Shown one piece after another: positions 1 to 8,044 of a stretch of DNA of 64,000 bases (position 1 is its first letter; each line of letters begins with the position of its first letter). This stretch comes from Clostridia bacterium (GTDB lineage: Bacteria; Bacillota; Clostridia; Oscillospirales; CAG-272): NCBI GenBank assembly GCA_017416185.1, contig JAFQDF010000008.1:1-64000 (forward strand), written 5' to 3'. The notes below the pieces were generated by a model, which did not search any database, was not told where the DNA came from, and worked only from the letters and a program-made list of their open reading frames with translations. The position numbers and the translations under genes were made by a program.

Positions 1-3
1 ACG

Positions 4-154
4 GTGAAATAATTTACTCCGTAAATTGTGAAATTTGATGCTATCGCATCAAGTGAAATTAAATCCACCCACTCGCCGTCGAGGCGAATTTCACACGCCG
101 CAGGCGTATTTCACATTGCAAAGCAATATTTCACCCACCCTCAAGGGTGGATTT
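4..154. repeat. Array of short hairpins separated by GTGAAAT / ATTTCAC heptamers
   Basis: GTGAAAT occurs at 4-10, 28-34 and 53-59, and its complement ATTTCAC at 88-94, 108-114 and 128-134. Between the heptamers lie small palindromes: 11-27 (7-bp stem, loop TCC), 35-52 (TTGATGC/GCATCAA), 73-87 (TCGCC/GGCGA), 95-107 (ACGCC/GGCGT), 115-127 (ATTGC/GCAAT) and 135-150 (CCACCC/GGGTGG). AAATCCACCC at 61-70 is also the complement of 145-154. The whole tract is therefore symmetrical, with direct heptamers on the left and inverted ones on the right. It may extend beyond the window edge. No coding potential is seen. Its function is unknown. Confidence 0.85.
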
Positions 155-158
155 AGTT

Positions 159-194
159 GAAAACGACAGATTCCTGTCGGAATCTGTCGTTTTC
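159..194 (-). terminator. Hairpin directly after the ssrA 3' end
   Basis: A perfect 16-bp stem (159-174 with 179-194) and a 4-base loop start at the base after the CCA end of ssrA. The distal arm on the minus strand ends in GTTTTC, so the U residues sit inside the stem rather than after it. It is probably the ssrA terminator and could also protect or position the 3' end for processing. Confidence 0.6.
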
Positions 195-547
195 TGGTGG
201 AGGCGAGGGGAATCGAACCCCTGTCCGAAAACATATTCATCTCGCTTTCTACGGGTGTAGTTTGTTTCAAGATCTCGCTCCCGGGGTCAAAACAAACAAA
301 AGCCGAAAGAGCCAGTCTTTTAATTCATGAGCACTACAAAGACAAACTTATGCTTCACGTTCACCACTGAAATGACACCCTCGGGAAGCCGTGGTCCTCA
401 ACCGTCGGATGCAGGCGCGCTTAGGCAGCCTGAGCTACGAGATTGTCGTTAGCGTTTAATTTTAAAATGTTGCAGTTGTTTAAAGAGTTACTGCATCTCT
501 ACCCGCTTACAAGACTTCAATATCCCCGTCGAAACCTTTACGCCCCC
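195..547 (-). ncRNA. ssrA: tmRNA (transfer-messenger RNA)
   Basis: This is the single-piece tmRNA that rescues stalled ribosomes with SmpB. The 5' end GGGGGCG (minus strand, from 547) pairs with CGCCTCC just before the encoded ACCA at 195-198, which forms the acceptor stem. The T-arm sequence GGTTCGATTCC is present near 205-220. The tag reading frame runs from GCT at 453 down to TAA at 421 and encodes ANDNLVAQAA. The 353-nt length is normal. smpB lies 86 bases upstream on the same strand. I see no convincing promoter directly before 547, so processing from the smpB transcript is possible. Confidence 0.95.
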
Positions 548-553
548 ATATAG

Positions 554-629
554 GCAGGTCTGTGACCTGCAGTTATGAGTTTAGAGTGATGAGTTATGAG
601 TTTAGGTTGATTTCGGCTGTGCCGAAATC
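554..629. repeat. Two TGT-loop hairpins flanking a 14-bp direct repeat
   Basis: Between ssrA and smpB there is a perfect 7-bp hairpin (554-570) and a perfect 9-bp hairpin (609-629), both with the loop TGT. Between them AGTTATGAGTTTAG occurs twice, at 571-584 and 592-605. The arrangement looks like a small non-coding repeat element or its remnant. The right hairpin, read on the minus strand, lies just after the smpB stop and could also act as a weak processing or termination site. Confidence 0.6.
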
Positions 630-633
630 TTCA

Positions 634-1098
634 TTAATACTTTTCTTTAAGGCTGCGCTCGATGTAGCGTTGGTCATCTCGGCGAGCCATATCGTCACGC
701 TTGTCATAGAGTTTTTTACCTCTGCAGAGACCAACTTCCATTTTGACTCTCGAACCGCTGAAATACAGAGAGAGAGGAACAAGGGTATAGCCTTTCTGTG
801 ATACAAGGCCGAAAAGTTTGTTAATCTCCTTTTTATGCATTAGGAGCTTTTTTTCTCTCAAAGGATCGCGGTTGAATATGTTACCCTGTTCGTATGGAGA
901 GATGTGTACACCTGAGGCGAACAGTTCGCCCTTATAAATATGGCAGTAGGAATCCTTAAGATTAACATTGCCGTTGCGAAGAGACTTTACCTCTGTACCG
1001 AAAAGCTCTATACCGGCTTCATATGTTTCATCAACAAAATAATCGTGTCTTGCTTTTTTATTTTGTGCTATTATTTTGCCGTCAGTTTTCTTTGCCAT
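634..1098 (-). CDS. smpB: SsrA-binding protein SmpB
   Basis: This 154-residue protein binds tmRNA and brings it to stalled ribosomes for trans-translation. It shows the family pattern: the beta-barrel segment with [13 protein letters not shown], then [17 protein letters not shown] and SPYEQGN, the HKKEINKL helix, the [18 protein letters not shown] strand, and a basic C-terminal tail with [11 protein letters not shown] chose the start at 1098 (MAKKTDGK) because GGAGGTGT lies 7 bases upstream. The open frame further upstream runs into the promoter and the end of gltA. The gene is followed by ssrA on the same strand, a common pairing. A good sigma-A promoter sits just upstream. Confidence 0.97.
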   Translation of the reverse strand: MAKKTDGKIIAQNKKARHDYFVDETYEAGIELFGTEVKSLRNGNVNLKDSYCHIYKGELFASGVHISPYEQGNIFNRDPLREKKLLMHKKEINKLFGLVSQKGYTLVPLSLYFSGSRVKMEVGLCRGKKLYDKRDDMARRDDQRYIERSLKEKY

Positions 1099-1122
1099 AT
1101 ACACACCTCCTTCAGGGTTAAA

Positions 1123-1148
1123 ATAGGAGAGTGTCACCACTCTCCTAT
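1123..1148 (-). terminator. gltA terminator hairpin
   Basis: An 11-bp perfect stem with a TCAC loop is followed on the minus strand by TTTTAA. It lies 32 bases after the gltA stop. The smpB transcription start predicted from the adjacent promoter falls inside this hairpin, so it may also shape the smpB leader. Confidence 0.6.
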
Positions 1149-1150
1149 AT

Positions 1151-1179
1151 AATATATCATACTTTTGCTTGGTTGTCAA
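1151..1179 (-). promoter_or_regulatory. smpB sigma-A promoter
   Basis: TTGACA (1174-1179) and TATATT (1151-1156) are separated by 17 bases. The -35 box directly abuts the gltA stop codon at 1180-1182. Confidence 0.75.
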
Positions 1180-2550
1180 TCAGTTACGTTCGTCAATTTT
1201 CGTGTATTCACGAGCCTCTCCGACACCCATATAACCGGGACGGATGATCTTGTCTGCATTGATAAGACCTTCAATACGGTGCGCACTCCAGCCTACTATA
1301 CGAGCTATGGCAAATATAGGCGTAAGAAGTTCTGCGGGGAGATTAAGCATACTGTAAACAAATCCGCTGAAGAAGTCAACGTTGGGGCTTACACCCTTAT
1401 AGATCTTACGTTTTTCAGAAATGAGCTTTGTGCCGATCTTGGCAACGTTCTTGTAAAGTGCATACTCGTCATCGCGGCCCTTTTCGGCACTGAGATCCTT
1501 TACACAACGCTCAAGGATGCAGGCTCGGGGATCGGAAATTGAGTATACCGCATGTCCCATACCGTATATAAGACCGGTGCGGTCAAAGGCTCTTTTTTCA
1601 AGTATAGCTGTGAGATAATCTGCAATCTCAGCTTCGTTTGTCCAGTCCTTGACGTTTTCTTTGATATCGTCAAACATACGAACTACCTTGATGTTGGCAC
1701 CGCCGTGCTTCGGACCCTTAAGTGAGCCGAGAGCTGCTGCAACTGCTGAATACGTGTCTGTACCTGAGGAGGATACAACATGTGCGGTAAAGGTGGAGTT
1801 ATTACCACCGCCGTGCTCTGCGTGGAGAACGAGAGCAAGGTCAAGTATCTTTGCCTCAAGATCTGTATACTTACCGTCGGGACGTAGCATATGAAGTATA
1901 TTTTCGGCGGTAGACAGATCTGTGCGGGGCTGATTGATGTGAAGGTCTTTGCCGTAATGATAATACTGGGATGAAAGATATCCGTAAACAGCCCAGATAG
2001 GGAACTGAGAAATAAGCTGTAAGGACTGACGAAGAACATTGGGTATAGCTATGTTATCCGCCATATCATCGTAAACGTACATAGTGAGAACGCATCTTGC
2101 CATAGTGTTCATCACTTCACGGCTTGGCGCCTTGAGAATAACATCACGAACAAAGTTTTTGGGGAGCTTGCGGTAGGATGCAAGAAGCTCAGTAAAGCTT
2201 GCGAGCTTTTCGCGTGTAGGGAGCTCACCGAGAAGGAGAAGATAGGTTATCTCTTCAAACCCGAAACGATCTTCATCCATAAACCCGTCAACCAACTTGT
2301 ATATATCATAGCCTCTGTATTTAAGAATTCCTTCACAAGGAATACGCTCGCCATCCTTTTCTTCGAAGGAAATAATATCGGATATTTCAGTAAGACCTGT
2401 GAGTATACCCTGACCGTTTACGTCACGAAGACCCAAATTGACTTTATGCTTTGCGTAAAGTTCTTTATCTATATGATTGTTATGTGCACATTCTTTCGCT
2501 AATTCGAAAATCTGCGGAGTTACTTCACTGTAGGGATTATTGCTGTTCAT
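1180..2550 (-). CDS. gltA: Citrate synthase
   Basis: This enzyme condenses acetyl-CoA and oxaloacetate to citrate, the entry to the (probably incomplete) TCA branch that feeds 2-oxoglutarate. The 456-residue protein contains the catalytic histidine region HAEHGGG (about 243-249), KHGGAN (281-286) and GMGHAVYSISDPR (330-342). It has a long N-terminal helical region, as in many Clostridia. The start at 2550 is supported by GGAGGT 7 bases upstream. It has its own promoter and terminator, so it is probably monocistronic. A 2-methylcitrate synthase activity cannot be excluded from sequence alone. The glutamate dehydrogenase gene nearby uses the 2-oxoglutarate made downstream of citrate. Confidence 0.94.
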   Translation of the reverse strand: MNSNNPYSEVTPQIFELAKECAHNNHIDKELYAKHKVNLGLRDVNGQGILTGLTEISDIISFEEKDGERIPCEGILKYRGYDIYKLVDGFMDEDRFGFEEITYLLLLGELPTREKLASFTELLASYRKLPKNFVRDVILKAPSREVMNTMARCVLTMYVYDDMADNIAIPNVLRQSLQLISQFPIWAVYGYLSSQYYHYGKDLHINQPRTDLSTAENILHMLRPDGKYTDLEAKILDLALVLHAEHGGGNNSTFTAHVVSSSGTDTYSAVAAALGSLKGPKHGGANIKVVRMFDDIKENVKDWTNEAEIADYLTAILEKRAFDRTGLIYGMGHAVYSISDPRACILERCVKDLSAEKGRDDEYALYKNVAKIGTKLISEKRKIYKGVSPNVDFFSGFVYSMLNLPAELLTPIFAIARIVGWSAHRIEGLINADKIIRPGYMGVGEAREYTKIDERN

Positions 2551-2577
2551 AATTACCTCCGTTTGTCAATTTTATCT

Positions 2578-2606
2578 ATTATAGCATATTTATTCAGAAT
2601 GTACAA
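2578..2606 (-). promoter_or_regulatory. gltA sigma-A promoter
   Basis: TTGTAC (2601-2606), a 17-base spacer and TATAAT (2578-2583) are correctly placed upstream of the gltA ribosome-binding site. Confidence 0.7.
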
Positions 2607-2610
2607 TATA

Positions 2611-2648
2611 TTTTTTGAAAAAAATACAGCCGCTTTTTGCGGCTGTAT
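2611..2648 (-). terminator. Terminator of the SLH protein gene
   Basis: A 10-bp stem ATACAGCCGC/GCGGCTGTAT (2624-2648) is followed on the minus strand by TTTTTTTC. It starts a few bases after the stop codon at 2654. Confidence 0.85.
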
Positions 2649-2653
2649 GATAA

Positions 2654-4894
2654 TTATGCTAAAGGTTTTTCGCTGTTTACGGGAGAAAATGATATATTAG
2701 CATACATCATAATGATACGTGCTGCCTGAGCTCTTGTTGCTGTTGCATTGGGAGCCAGCGTGGTAGCCGTTGTACCTGTGATAAGGCCCTCCGCTACTGC
2801 CCACTTAACTGGAGTAAGTGCCCAATCCTGGATTTTGTTTGCATCTTCAAAAGCGGAAAGATCAGCCTCCGAGGATACCAAAAGCCCTTTCTTCTCCGTG
2901 TAAACATAGAAGAATCTTGCAAGCTGCGAACGTGTGATGTTGTTGTTGGGACCGAACTTGGTAGCACTGAGTCCGCTGGTGTATTCGTTTTCAACTGCCC
3001 AGCATACGACCTCATTAAACCAATGGTCTGTTTTAACATCCTCAAAGCCTGATTCAACTGTGTCATACATAGTGAGATCAGCTCCGTCTAACTTTGCAAG
3101 AAGGGTAAGGAACTGAGCTCTGGTAAGGTTATTGTTTGGAGCAAATGTTGTTTCGGTCATACCGGATACATATCCTTGTTTTACGCAGAATGCAACCTCG
3201 GACATAAACCAGGAATTTTCCTTTACATCGGTAAAATGATCAACATAACCGTACATATCGACATTCTTTTCGATTATGTTACCGCAACCGGTACAGGAAC
3301 CTGTAACCTTGCCGTACCAATCGGTAGCAGAATCGACGGTTTCGATAATAGGAGTTTCATTATGGAGAACGTGAGAATTCGAATTCACAGGGACAACTAC
3401 CTCATAATCCTTTGCGCATTTGTTGCAGTGTTTGACAACAAGCCCCTCCTTATCGCAGGTCGCTTCTGTAATAACGGAAACAACTTCATCAGCAAATATA
3501 TGCTCGGTCTTAGGAATAGCATAGGAATCAACGATACGTCTGCAAACCGTACAGTGAGCTGCCATCGTACCGTAGTTGTCGCATGTAGGTGCTTCAAATT
3601 CCTTCATTTCACCGCTTATATGCTCGATATGAGGTATTATATTGTCTGTTTTATGCTTACCGCAGACGGAGCATCTGTAGTAGTCATAACCGTCACGGGT
3701 ACAGTTAGCTGCAACAGTCTCGATAAACTCGTAGCTGCATACGTGATCGGGTGTATTTTCGCCGTTCCAGCTTGCAGCAGGAGTGCCGTTGATGGTATCT
3801 ACGGTATAGTTACAACCGTGCTCGGCAAGATTCTGGTCATTGTTGGAAACCGCACCGACAGTTACGTAGCCTTCGCCGGCGCTCTTGAGGCCGGAAAGGT
3901 CAACGTCCGCCTTTGCATAGGTCATTGTGCTGAGGTAGAGAGGATCACTTTCTTCTATTTTATCATCGGTCAGGTCCTTTGTTTTATAACCGTACCAGTC
4001 CTGTTTTGCATCAGGAAAATATCCGACGTCCTCGCCTCTATAATAATCATAGCCGTTAATATTAACTATAAAGCCAAGCTCCTCATCCGCTCTTACATTG
4101 ATTGCAAGACCTTTTGATAGGTCAACAGATTCATATGGCTGTGAAAGACGGGTGGAATCCGAATTCAGCGTGTCGGGATGGTTTCTTGCCGTAAATATCC
4201 ACCTGTAGCCGGGGTTTCCGTCGTCATTCATATAGTAGCCGTCGTAATATACGATTCTTACAGATGTAGCTATAGGTGCATTGTCCTCTTGTGCTACATT
4301 ACAGGTAAGAGATATATACAACGCCTGTCCTATTGGAGTAGCTGCGGTATCAAAGGCGGGTGTAAGAGGTGTAGCGTTCTCGGCAGTGGGAATGAGATGT
4401 CGAAGACCTGTATCATATGCCTGAACGGCAGTATAAAGTCCTTTATCATATGATGAGGATGTTTCGTTGAATTTAGCGATCTCGTTAATTTTTTCTTCTG
4501 TCCAGAGCACACCTATGATGTTACCTGCTTTTAAAGAATCCAACATAGAGTCGTATTCATCGGGGGTTATAACTACACTCAGACCGTCGAGACTTGTTTT
4601 TGCGTTACTTGTAACAGCAGATACACCGTAGGTTCCCGCAAATGTCTTATAGTCGGGAGTTGTGACTTTGATACCTCCGTTATCGGCTGTATTGAAGGTA
4701 AATCCTTCGGTCTTGATAACGTTTCCGCTTGCTTTAGGTGCTATGATCTTCCAGGTGCCTTTGGAATACTTTGCTGCCAAAGTACACCAGTTAGCAGCAA
4801 CCTCTGTGTCTACAGTTAAAGCAAATGACTGTAGAGCCATAGAGATTAACATTACAAGGGTAAGAGCCAATGCTGATAATTTTTTCATTTTCAT
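2654..4894 (-). CDS. Secreted protein with Cys-rich repeats and three SLH domains
   Basis: This is a 746-residue exported protein that should be anchored to the cell-wall polysaccharide through its SLH domains. The signal peptide is MKMKKLSALALTLVML with cleavage near SFA. Residues about 30-380 form a domain I do not recognise. Residues about 385-545 hold a chain of Cys-x2-Cys units (CSVCGK, CTVCRR, CNKCAK, CTGCGN), each preceded by a single Cys and often followed by H. These resemble repeated small zinc-ribbon-like modules. Three SLH domains follow (about 550-746), with the usual F.DV....WF and TRAQ motifs. I chose the start at 4894 because AAAGGAG is 7 bases upstream; the longer frame begins in the promoter. 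Monocistronic. Ligand and role are unknown. Confidence 0.85.
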   Translation of the reverse strand: MKMKKLSALALTLVMLISMALQSFALTVDTEVAANWCTLAAKYSKGTWKIIAPKASGNVIKTEGFTFNTADNGGIKVTTPDYKTFAGTYGVSAVTSNAKTSLDGLSVVITPDEYDSMLDSLKAGNIIGVLWTEEKINEIAKFNETSSSYDKGLYTAVQAYDTGLRHLIPTAENATPLTPAFDTAATPIGQALYISLTCNVAQEDNAPIATSVRIVYYDGYYMNDDGNPGYRWIFTARNHPDTLNSDSTRLSQPYESVDLSKGLAINVRADEELGFIVNINGYDYYRGEDVGYFPDAKQDWYGYKTKDLTDDKIEESDPLYLSTMTYAKADVDLSGLKSAGEGYVTVGAVSNNDQNLAEHGCNYTVDTINGTPAASWNGENTPDHVCSYEFIETVAANCTRDGYDYYRCSVCGKHKTDNIIPHIEHISGEMKEFEAPTCDNYGTMAAHCTVCRRIVDSYAIPKTEHIFADEVVSVITEATCDKEGLVVKHCNKCAKDYEVVVPVNSNSHVLHNETPIIETVDSATDWYGKVTGSCTGCGNIIEKNVDMYGYVDHFTDVKENSWFMSEVAFCVKQGYVSGMTETTFAPNNNLTRAQFLTLLAKLDGADLTMYDTVESGFEDVKTDHWFNEVVCWAVENEYTSGLSATKFGPNNNITRSQLARFFYVYTEKKGLLVSSEADLSAFEDANKIQDWALTPVKWAVAEGLITGTTATTLAPNATATRAQAARIIMMYANISFSPVNSEKPLA

Positions 4895-4927
4895 AATAAT
4901 TCTCCTTTCGGATTTTGTGATAAAATA

Positions 4928-4956
4928 ATTATAGCACAGAATATTCAAATTTTCAA
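4928..4956 (-). promoter_or_regulatory. Promoter of the SLH protein gene
   Basis: TTGAAA (4951-4956), a 17-base spacer and TATAAT (4928-4933) lie upstream of the AAAGGAG ribosome-binding site. Confidence 0.75.
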
Positions 4957-4960
4957 GTAA

Positions 4961-4995
4961 TCAAGAAAAAACAACCTCCAGAATCGGAGGTTGTT
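4961..4995 (-). terminator. gdhA terminator
   Basis: A 10-bp stem AACAACCTCC/GGAGGTTGTT (4970-4995) is followed on the minus strand by TTTTTC. It lies 12 bases after the gdhA stop. Confidence 0.85.
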
Positions 4996-5007
4996 GTATG
5001 TATTAAA

Positions 5008-6363
5008 TTAATATGCGATACCCTGAGCGAGCATTGCATCTGCAACTTTTTCGAAGCCTGCAATGTTAGCACCAGCAACGAGATCATCACCGAGACCGTA
5101 CTTGTTAGCAGCCTTAACGGATGTAGCAAAGATATCGGACATTATCTGGTGAAGCTTAGCGTCAACCTCTTCTGCAGTCCAGCTGTATCTCATGGAGTTC
5201 TGGCTCATCTCGAGACCGGAAACTGCAACACCGCCTGCGTTAACCGCCTTAGAGGGAGCAACGATAACGTTGTTCTCCTTGAGGTAAGAGATAGCATCAT
5301 TTGTAGTAGGCATATTTGAAACCTCTACATAGTACTTGATACCGTTTTCTACGATCTTCTTAGCATCTTCAAGATTGACCTCGTTCTGAGTAGCGCAGGG
5401 CATAATGATATCAACCTTAGTACCCCAAGGCTTCTGACCTGCAAAGAACTCTACACCGAACTTGTCAGCGTAATCCTGAACTCTGTTACGGCAGGAAGCT
5501 CGCATCTCAAGCATAAAGTTGATCTTCTCTTCGGTTGCAACACCGTCAGGATCATATATATAACCGTCAGGACCGGAAATAGTAACTACCTTACCGCCGA
5601 GCTCATTGATCTTCTTAACGGTACCCCATGCTACGTTACCGAAACCGGATACAGCGAATGTCTTGCCCTTGATGTCATCACCAAAGTACTTAAGCATTTC
5701 TACAGCATAGTAAACAGCGCCGTAGCCTGTTGCCTCGGGACGGATAAGAGAACCGCCGTAGGAGAGACCCTTACCTGTAAGAACACCGGTAAACTCGTTG
5801 CGGAGTCTCTTGTACTGGCCGTAGAGATAGCCTACCTCACGCGCACCAACACCGATATCACCTGCAGGAACGTCTGTATCTGCTCCGATATGCTTTGCAA
5901 GCTCTGTCATAAAGCTCTGGCAGAAACGCATAACCTCTGCGTCAGACTTACCCTGAGGATCAAAGTCTGAGCCGCCCTTACCGCCGCCCATAGGAAGACC
6001 AGTAAGGCTGTTCTTGAAGGTCTGCTCAAAGCCGAGGAACTTGATAACAGATTCGTTTACTGTGGGGTGGAAACGAAGACCGCCCTTGTAAGGACCGATA
6101 GCAGAGTTGAACTGAACTCTGTAACCACGGTTTACCTGTACCTTGCCTGCGTCATCAACCCAGCTTACACGGAAGCTGATTGCTCTTTCGGGCTCGGGGA
6201 TTCTGTCAAATACGCCTGCCGCAATAAGGTCGGGACGCTGATCTGCCACAGGAGAAAGGGTTGCAAGAACCTCCTCTACTGTCTGAAGAAACTCAGGCTG
6301 GTGAGAATTACGCTTAACGGTATCCTCATACACCTTCTGAAGATAGCTGTTTTTGATTTCCAT
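5008..6363 (-). CDS. gdhA: NADP-type glutamate dehydrogenase
   Basis: This enzyme interconverts 2-oxoglutarate plus ammonium with glutamate and is a main route of ammonium assimilation in the cytoplasm. The 451-residue length is typical of the hexameric small-subunit enzyme. Visible motifs are PYKGGLRFHP (91-100), the catalytic lysine loop PMGGGKGG (124-131), DVPAGDIGVG (about 164-173), the dinucleotide-binding turn SGFGNVA (239-245) and APSKAVNAGGVAVSGLE near 360. NADP use is inferred from similarity to the clostridial/enteric GdhA type. The SD is AGAGAGG about 11 bases before the start. It is divergent from the flippase gene at 6445. Confidence 0.96.
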   Translation of the reverse strand: MEIKNSYLQKVYEDTVKRNSHQPEFLQTVEEVLATLSPVADQRPDLIAAGVFDRIPEPERAISFRVSWVDDAGKVQVNRGYRVQFNSAIGPYKGGLRFHPTVNESVIKFLGFEQTFKNSLTGLPMGGGKGGSDFDPQGKSDAEVMRFCQSFMTELAKHIGADTDVPAGDIGVGAREVGYLYGQYKRLRNEFTGVLTGKGLSYGGSLIRPEATGYGAVYYAVEMLKYFGDDIKGKTFAVSGFGNVAWGTVKKINELGGKVVTISGPDGYIYDPDGVATEEKINFMLEMRASCRNRVQDYADKFGVEFFAGQKPWGTKVDIIMPCATQNEVNLEDAKKIVENGIKYYVEVSNMPTTNDAISYLKENNVIVAPSKAVNAGGVAVSGLEMSQNSMRYSWTAEEVDAKLHQIMSDIFATSVKAANKYGLGDDLVAGANIAGFEKVADAMLAQGIAY

Positions 6364-6444
6364 TGTAGAATACCTCTCTTTATATTTTTTATTTTTAACT
6401 TATTTATAAAATCATCTGCATAGAATTCTATGAGGTGAATTTTT

Positions 6445-7980
6445 TTGAAAAGAACTAAGGCTATGTTTTATAACCTTTTGTTAATGACCGCAGTATCCTT
6501 GGTAATGCGATTTGTATCTTTAGGGTTTAACGTGTACGTTACCGGAAGGATAGGTGCGGGCGGTATTGGTTTGTATTCCTTGATAATGAGCGTAGGGGGA
6601 TTTGCCATAACATTTGCAACGTCGGGTATTAATCTTGCCTCTACAAGAATGACCGCAGAGGCAATAGGTAAGGGAAATGAAACTGATATCCGGCATATAA
6701 TGCTGCGTTGTATCATATACAGCCTTTGCTTTGGATGTGTAGCAATGATACTGCTGTATTCATTTTCGGGTCCTGTCTCGCGTTATTTGCTCTGTGATGA
6801 ACGCTGTGTAATGCCTTTGCGATTACTTTCCTTTGCGTTGCCGTTTATTTCATTATCATCTGCCTTATCCGGTTATTTTACTGCAGTAAGACGTGTCTAT
6901 AAGAGTTCACTTGTGCAGCTCGGAGAGCAGATTGTTACAATCGCCGTTACAGTCAGACTTCTGGCAGTATTATTACCCAAAGGTGCGGCGTATGCGTGTG
7001 CAGCTTTGATCGGTGGAACTGTAATCAGCGAATGTGCTGCGTTTTTTATTTCATATTTAATGTACAAATACGATCTGAAAAGGCATATTGAAAAGGGTAG
7101 ACCTGTTGAAAAGAATCTTGCTAAAAAGCTTTTGTCTATATCGCTTCCAATTGCCTTCAGCGCTTATGTGCGCAGTGCCTTGGTAAGTGTTGAGCATATG
7201 CTTATCCCGGCAGGTCTTCGTAAATTTGGAGCAAGTAACGATAATGCACTGGTTTCATACGGTACACTACAGGGAATGGTAATGCCGATAGTTTTGTTTC
7301 CGATGGCTATAATGAGTGCTTTTGCCGGTCTGCTTGTACCTGAAATCGCCCAGTCACTTGCCGCAGGAGAAAATAAAAGAGTAGACAGTATAGTAGAACG
7401 TGTATTTCAGACGGCACTTAGTTTTTCGATCGGTGTATCAGGTATCATGATCTGCTTTTCAGGTGAACTCGGACGGATGATTTATAACTCTTTGGATGCC
7501 GGCGTGTTTATAAGAATTATGGCACCGCTTATACCTGTAATGTATCTTGACCACGTAGTTGACGGAATGCTGAAGGGGATGGGTGAACAGATATATTCAA
7601 TGCGAGTGAATATATTTGACGCATCATTAAGTGTTGTCCTTGTGTATTTACTCGTTCCCATATGGGGAGTGTACGGTTATGTAGTCGTAATTTTTATTAT
7701 GGAGGTTATAAACGCCTCTCTAAGTGTGGTAAGGCTGTTTAAGAGATGCAATGCAGGTGTAAAGATAATAAAATGGTTAATTAAACCATTATTTTGCATT
7801 GTGTTTTCTACTGTTATAGTTAAACTTATTATTAATACCCGGATTTTTATGGGTGTGAAAACAAAAGCTGTGGGAATAATTGGAATAATTATGACAGCAC
7901 TGATTTATTTCTTGTTGCTTTTGATGACCCGTGCGATAACGGGAAAGGATATAAAATGGTTGAAATCGGCAATAAAATAA
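6445..7980 (+). CDS. SpoVB/MurJ-like polysaccharide flippase
   Basis: This is a 511-residue integral membrane protein of the MOP exporter superfamily (SpoVB, MATE/Wzx/MurJ type). It is expected to flip lipid-linked peptidoglycan or polysaccharide precursors across the membrane. The sequence shows about 14 hydrophobic segments and a SpoVB-like start with repeated Gly-rich helices (VTGRIGAGGIGLYSL near 33-47) and LPEIAQSL-like cytoplasmic loops (VPEIAQSLAAG). The start is TTG at 6445, chosen because GAGGTGA lies 6 bases upstream; no ATG fits that site. Upstream at 6413-6428 there is a loose match to a sigma-E -10 (CATAGAAT), which would fit a sporulation role, but this is weak. It stands alone and converges on the 3D-domain gene. 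Confidence 0.85.
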   Translation: MKRTKAMFYNLLLMTAVSLVMRFVSLGFNVYVTGRIGAGGIGLYSLIMSVGGFAITFATSGINLASTRMTAEAIGKGNETDIRHIMLRCIIYSLCFGCVAMILLYSFSGPVSRYLLCDERCVMPLRLLSFALPFISLSSALSGYFTAVRRVYKSSLVQLGEQIVTIAVTVRLLAVLLPKGAAYACAALIGGTVISECAAFFISYLMYKYDLKRHIEKGRPVEKNLAKKLLSISLPIAFSAYVRSALVSVEHMLIPAGLRKFGASNDNALVSYGTLQGMVMPIVLFPMAIMSAFAGLLVPEIAQSLAAGENKRVDSIVERVFQTALSFSIGVSGIMICFSGELGRMIYNSLDAGVFIRIMAPLIPVMYLDHVVDGMLKGMGEQIYSMRVNIFDASLSVVLVYLLVPIWGVYGYVVVIFIMEVINASLSVVRLFKRCNAGVKIIKWLIKPLFCIVFSTVIVKLIINTRIFMGVKTKAVGIIGIIMTALIYFLLLLMTRAITGKDIKWLKSAIK

Positions 7981-7982
7981 TG

Positions 7983-8035
7983 AAAAAAGGCGTAGTTTTA
8001 AAAGGGCAATATCAATTGCTCTAAACGACGCCTTT
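7983..8035. terminator. Bidirectional terminator
   Basis: AAAGGCGT (7986-7993) pairs with ACGCCTTT (8028-8035), enclosing a second imperfect stem GGGCAAT/ATTGCTC. It serves the convergent flippase and 3D-domain genes. Confidence 0.65.
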
Positions 8036-8044
8036 GTCACATTA

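Noticed and set aside
4..154. CRISPR array
   Set aside because: The repeated unit is only 7 bases, it changes orientation midway, and the spacers are short palindromes rather than unique 30-40 base sequences. No cas gene is present.
195..547. Integrated element attached at the ssrA 3' end
   Set aside because: No integrase, phage or plasmid gene and no duplicated ssrA 3' segment is visible in the window. DNA to the left of position 1 cannot be judged.
3176..4117. Long open frame opposite the SLH protein gene
   Set aside because: It lies entirely antisense to a well-supported gene, has no ribosome-binding site and shows no recognisable domain. It is a shadow frame.
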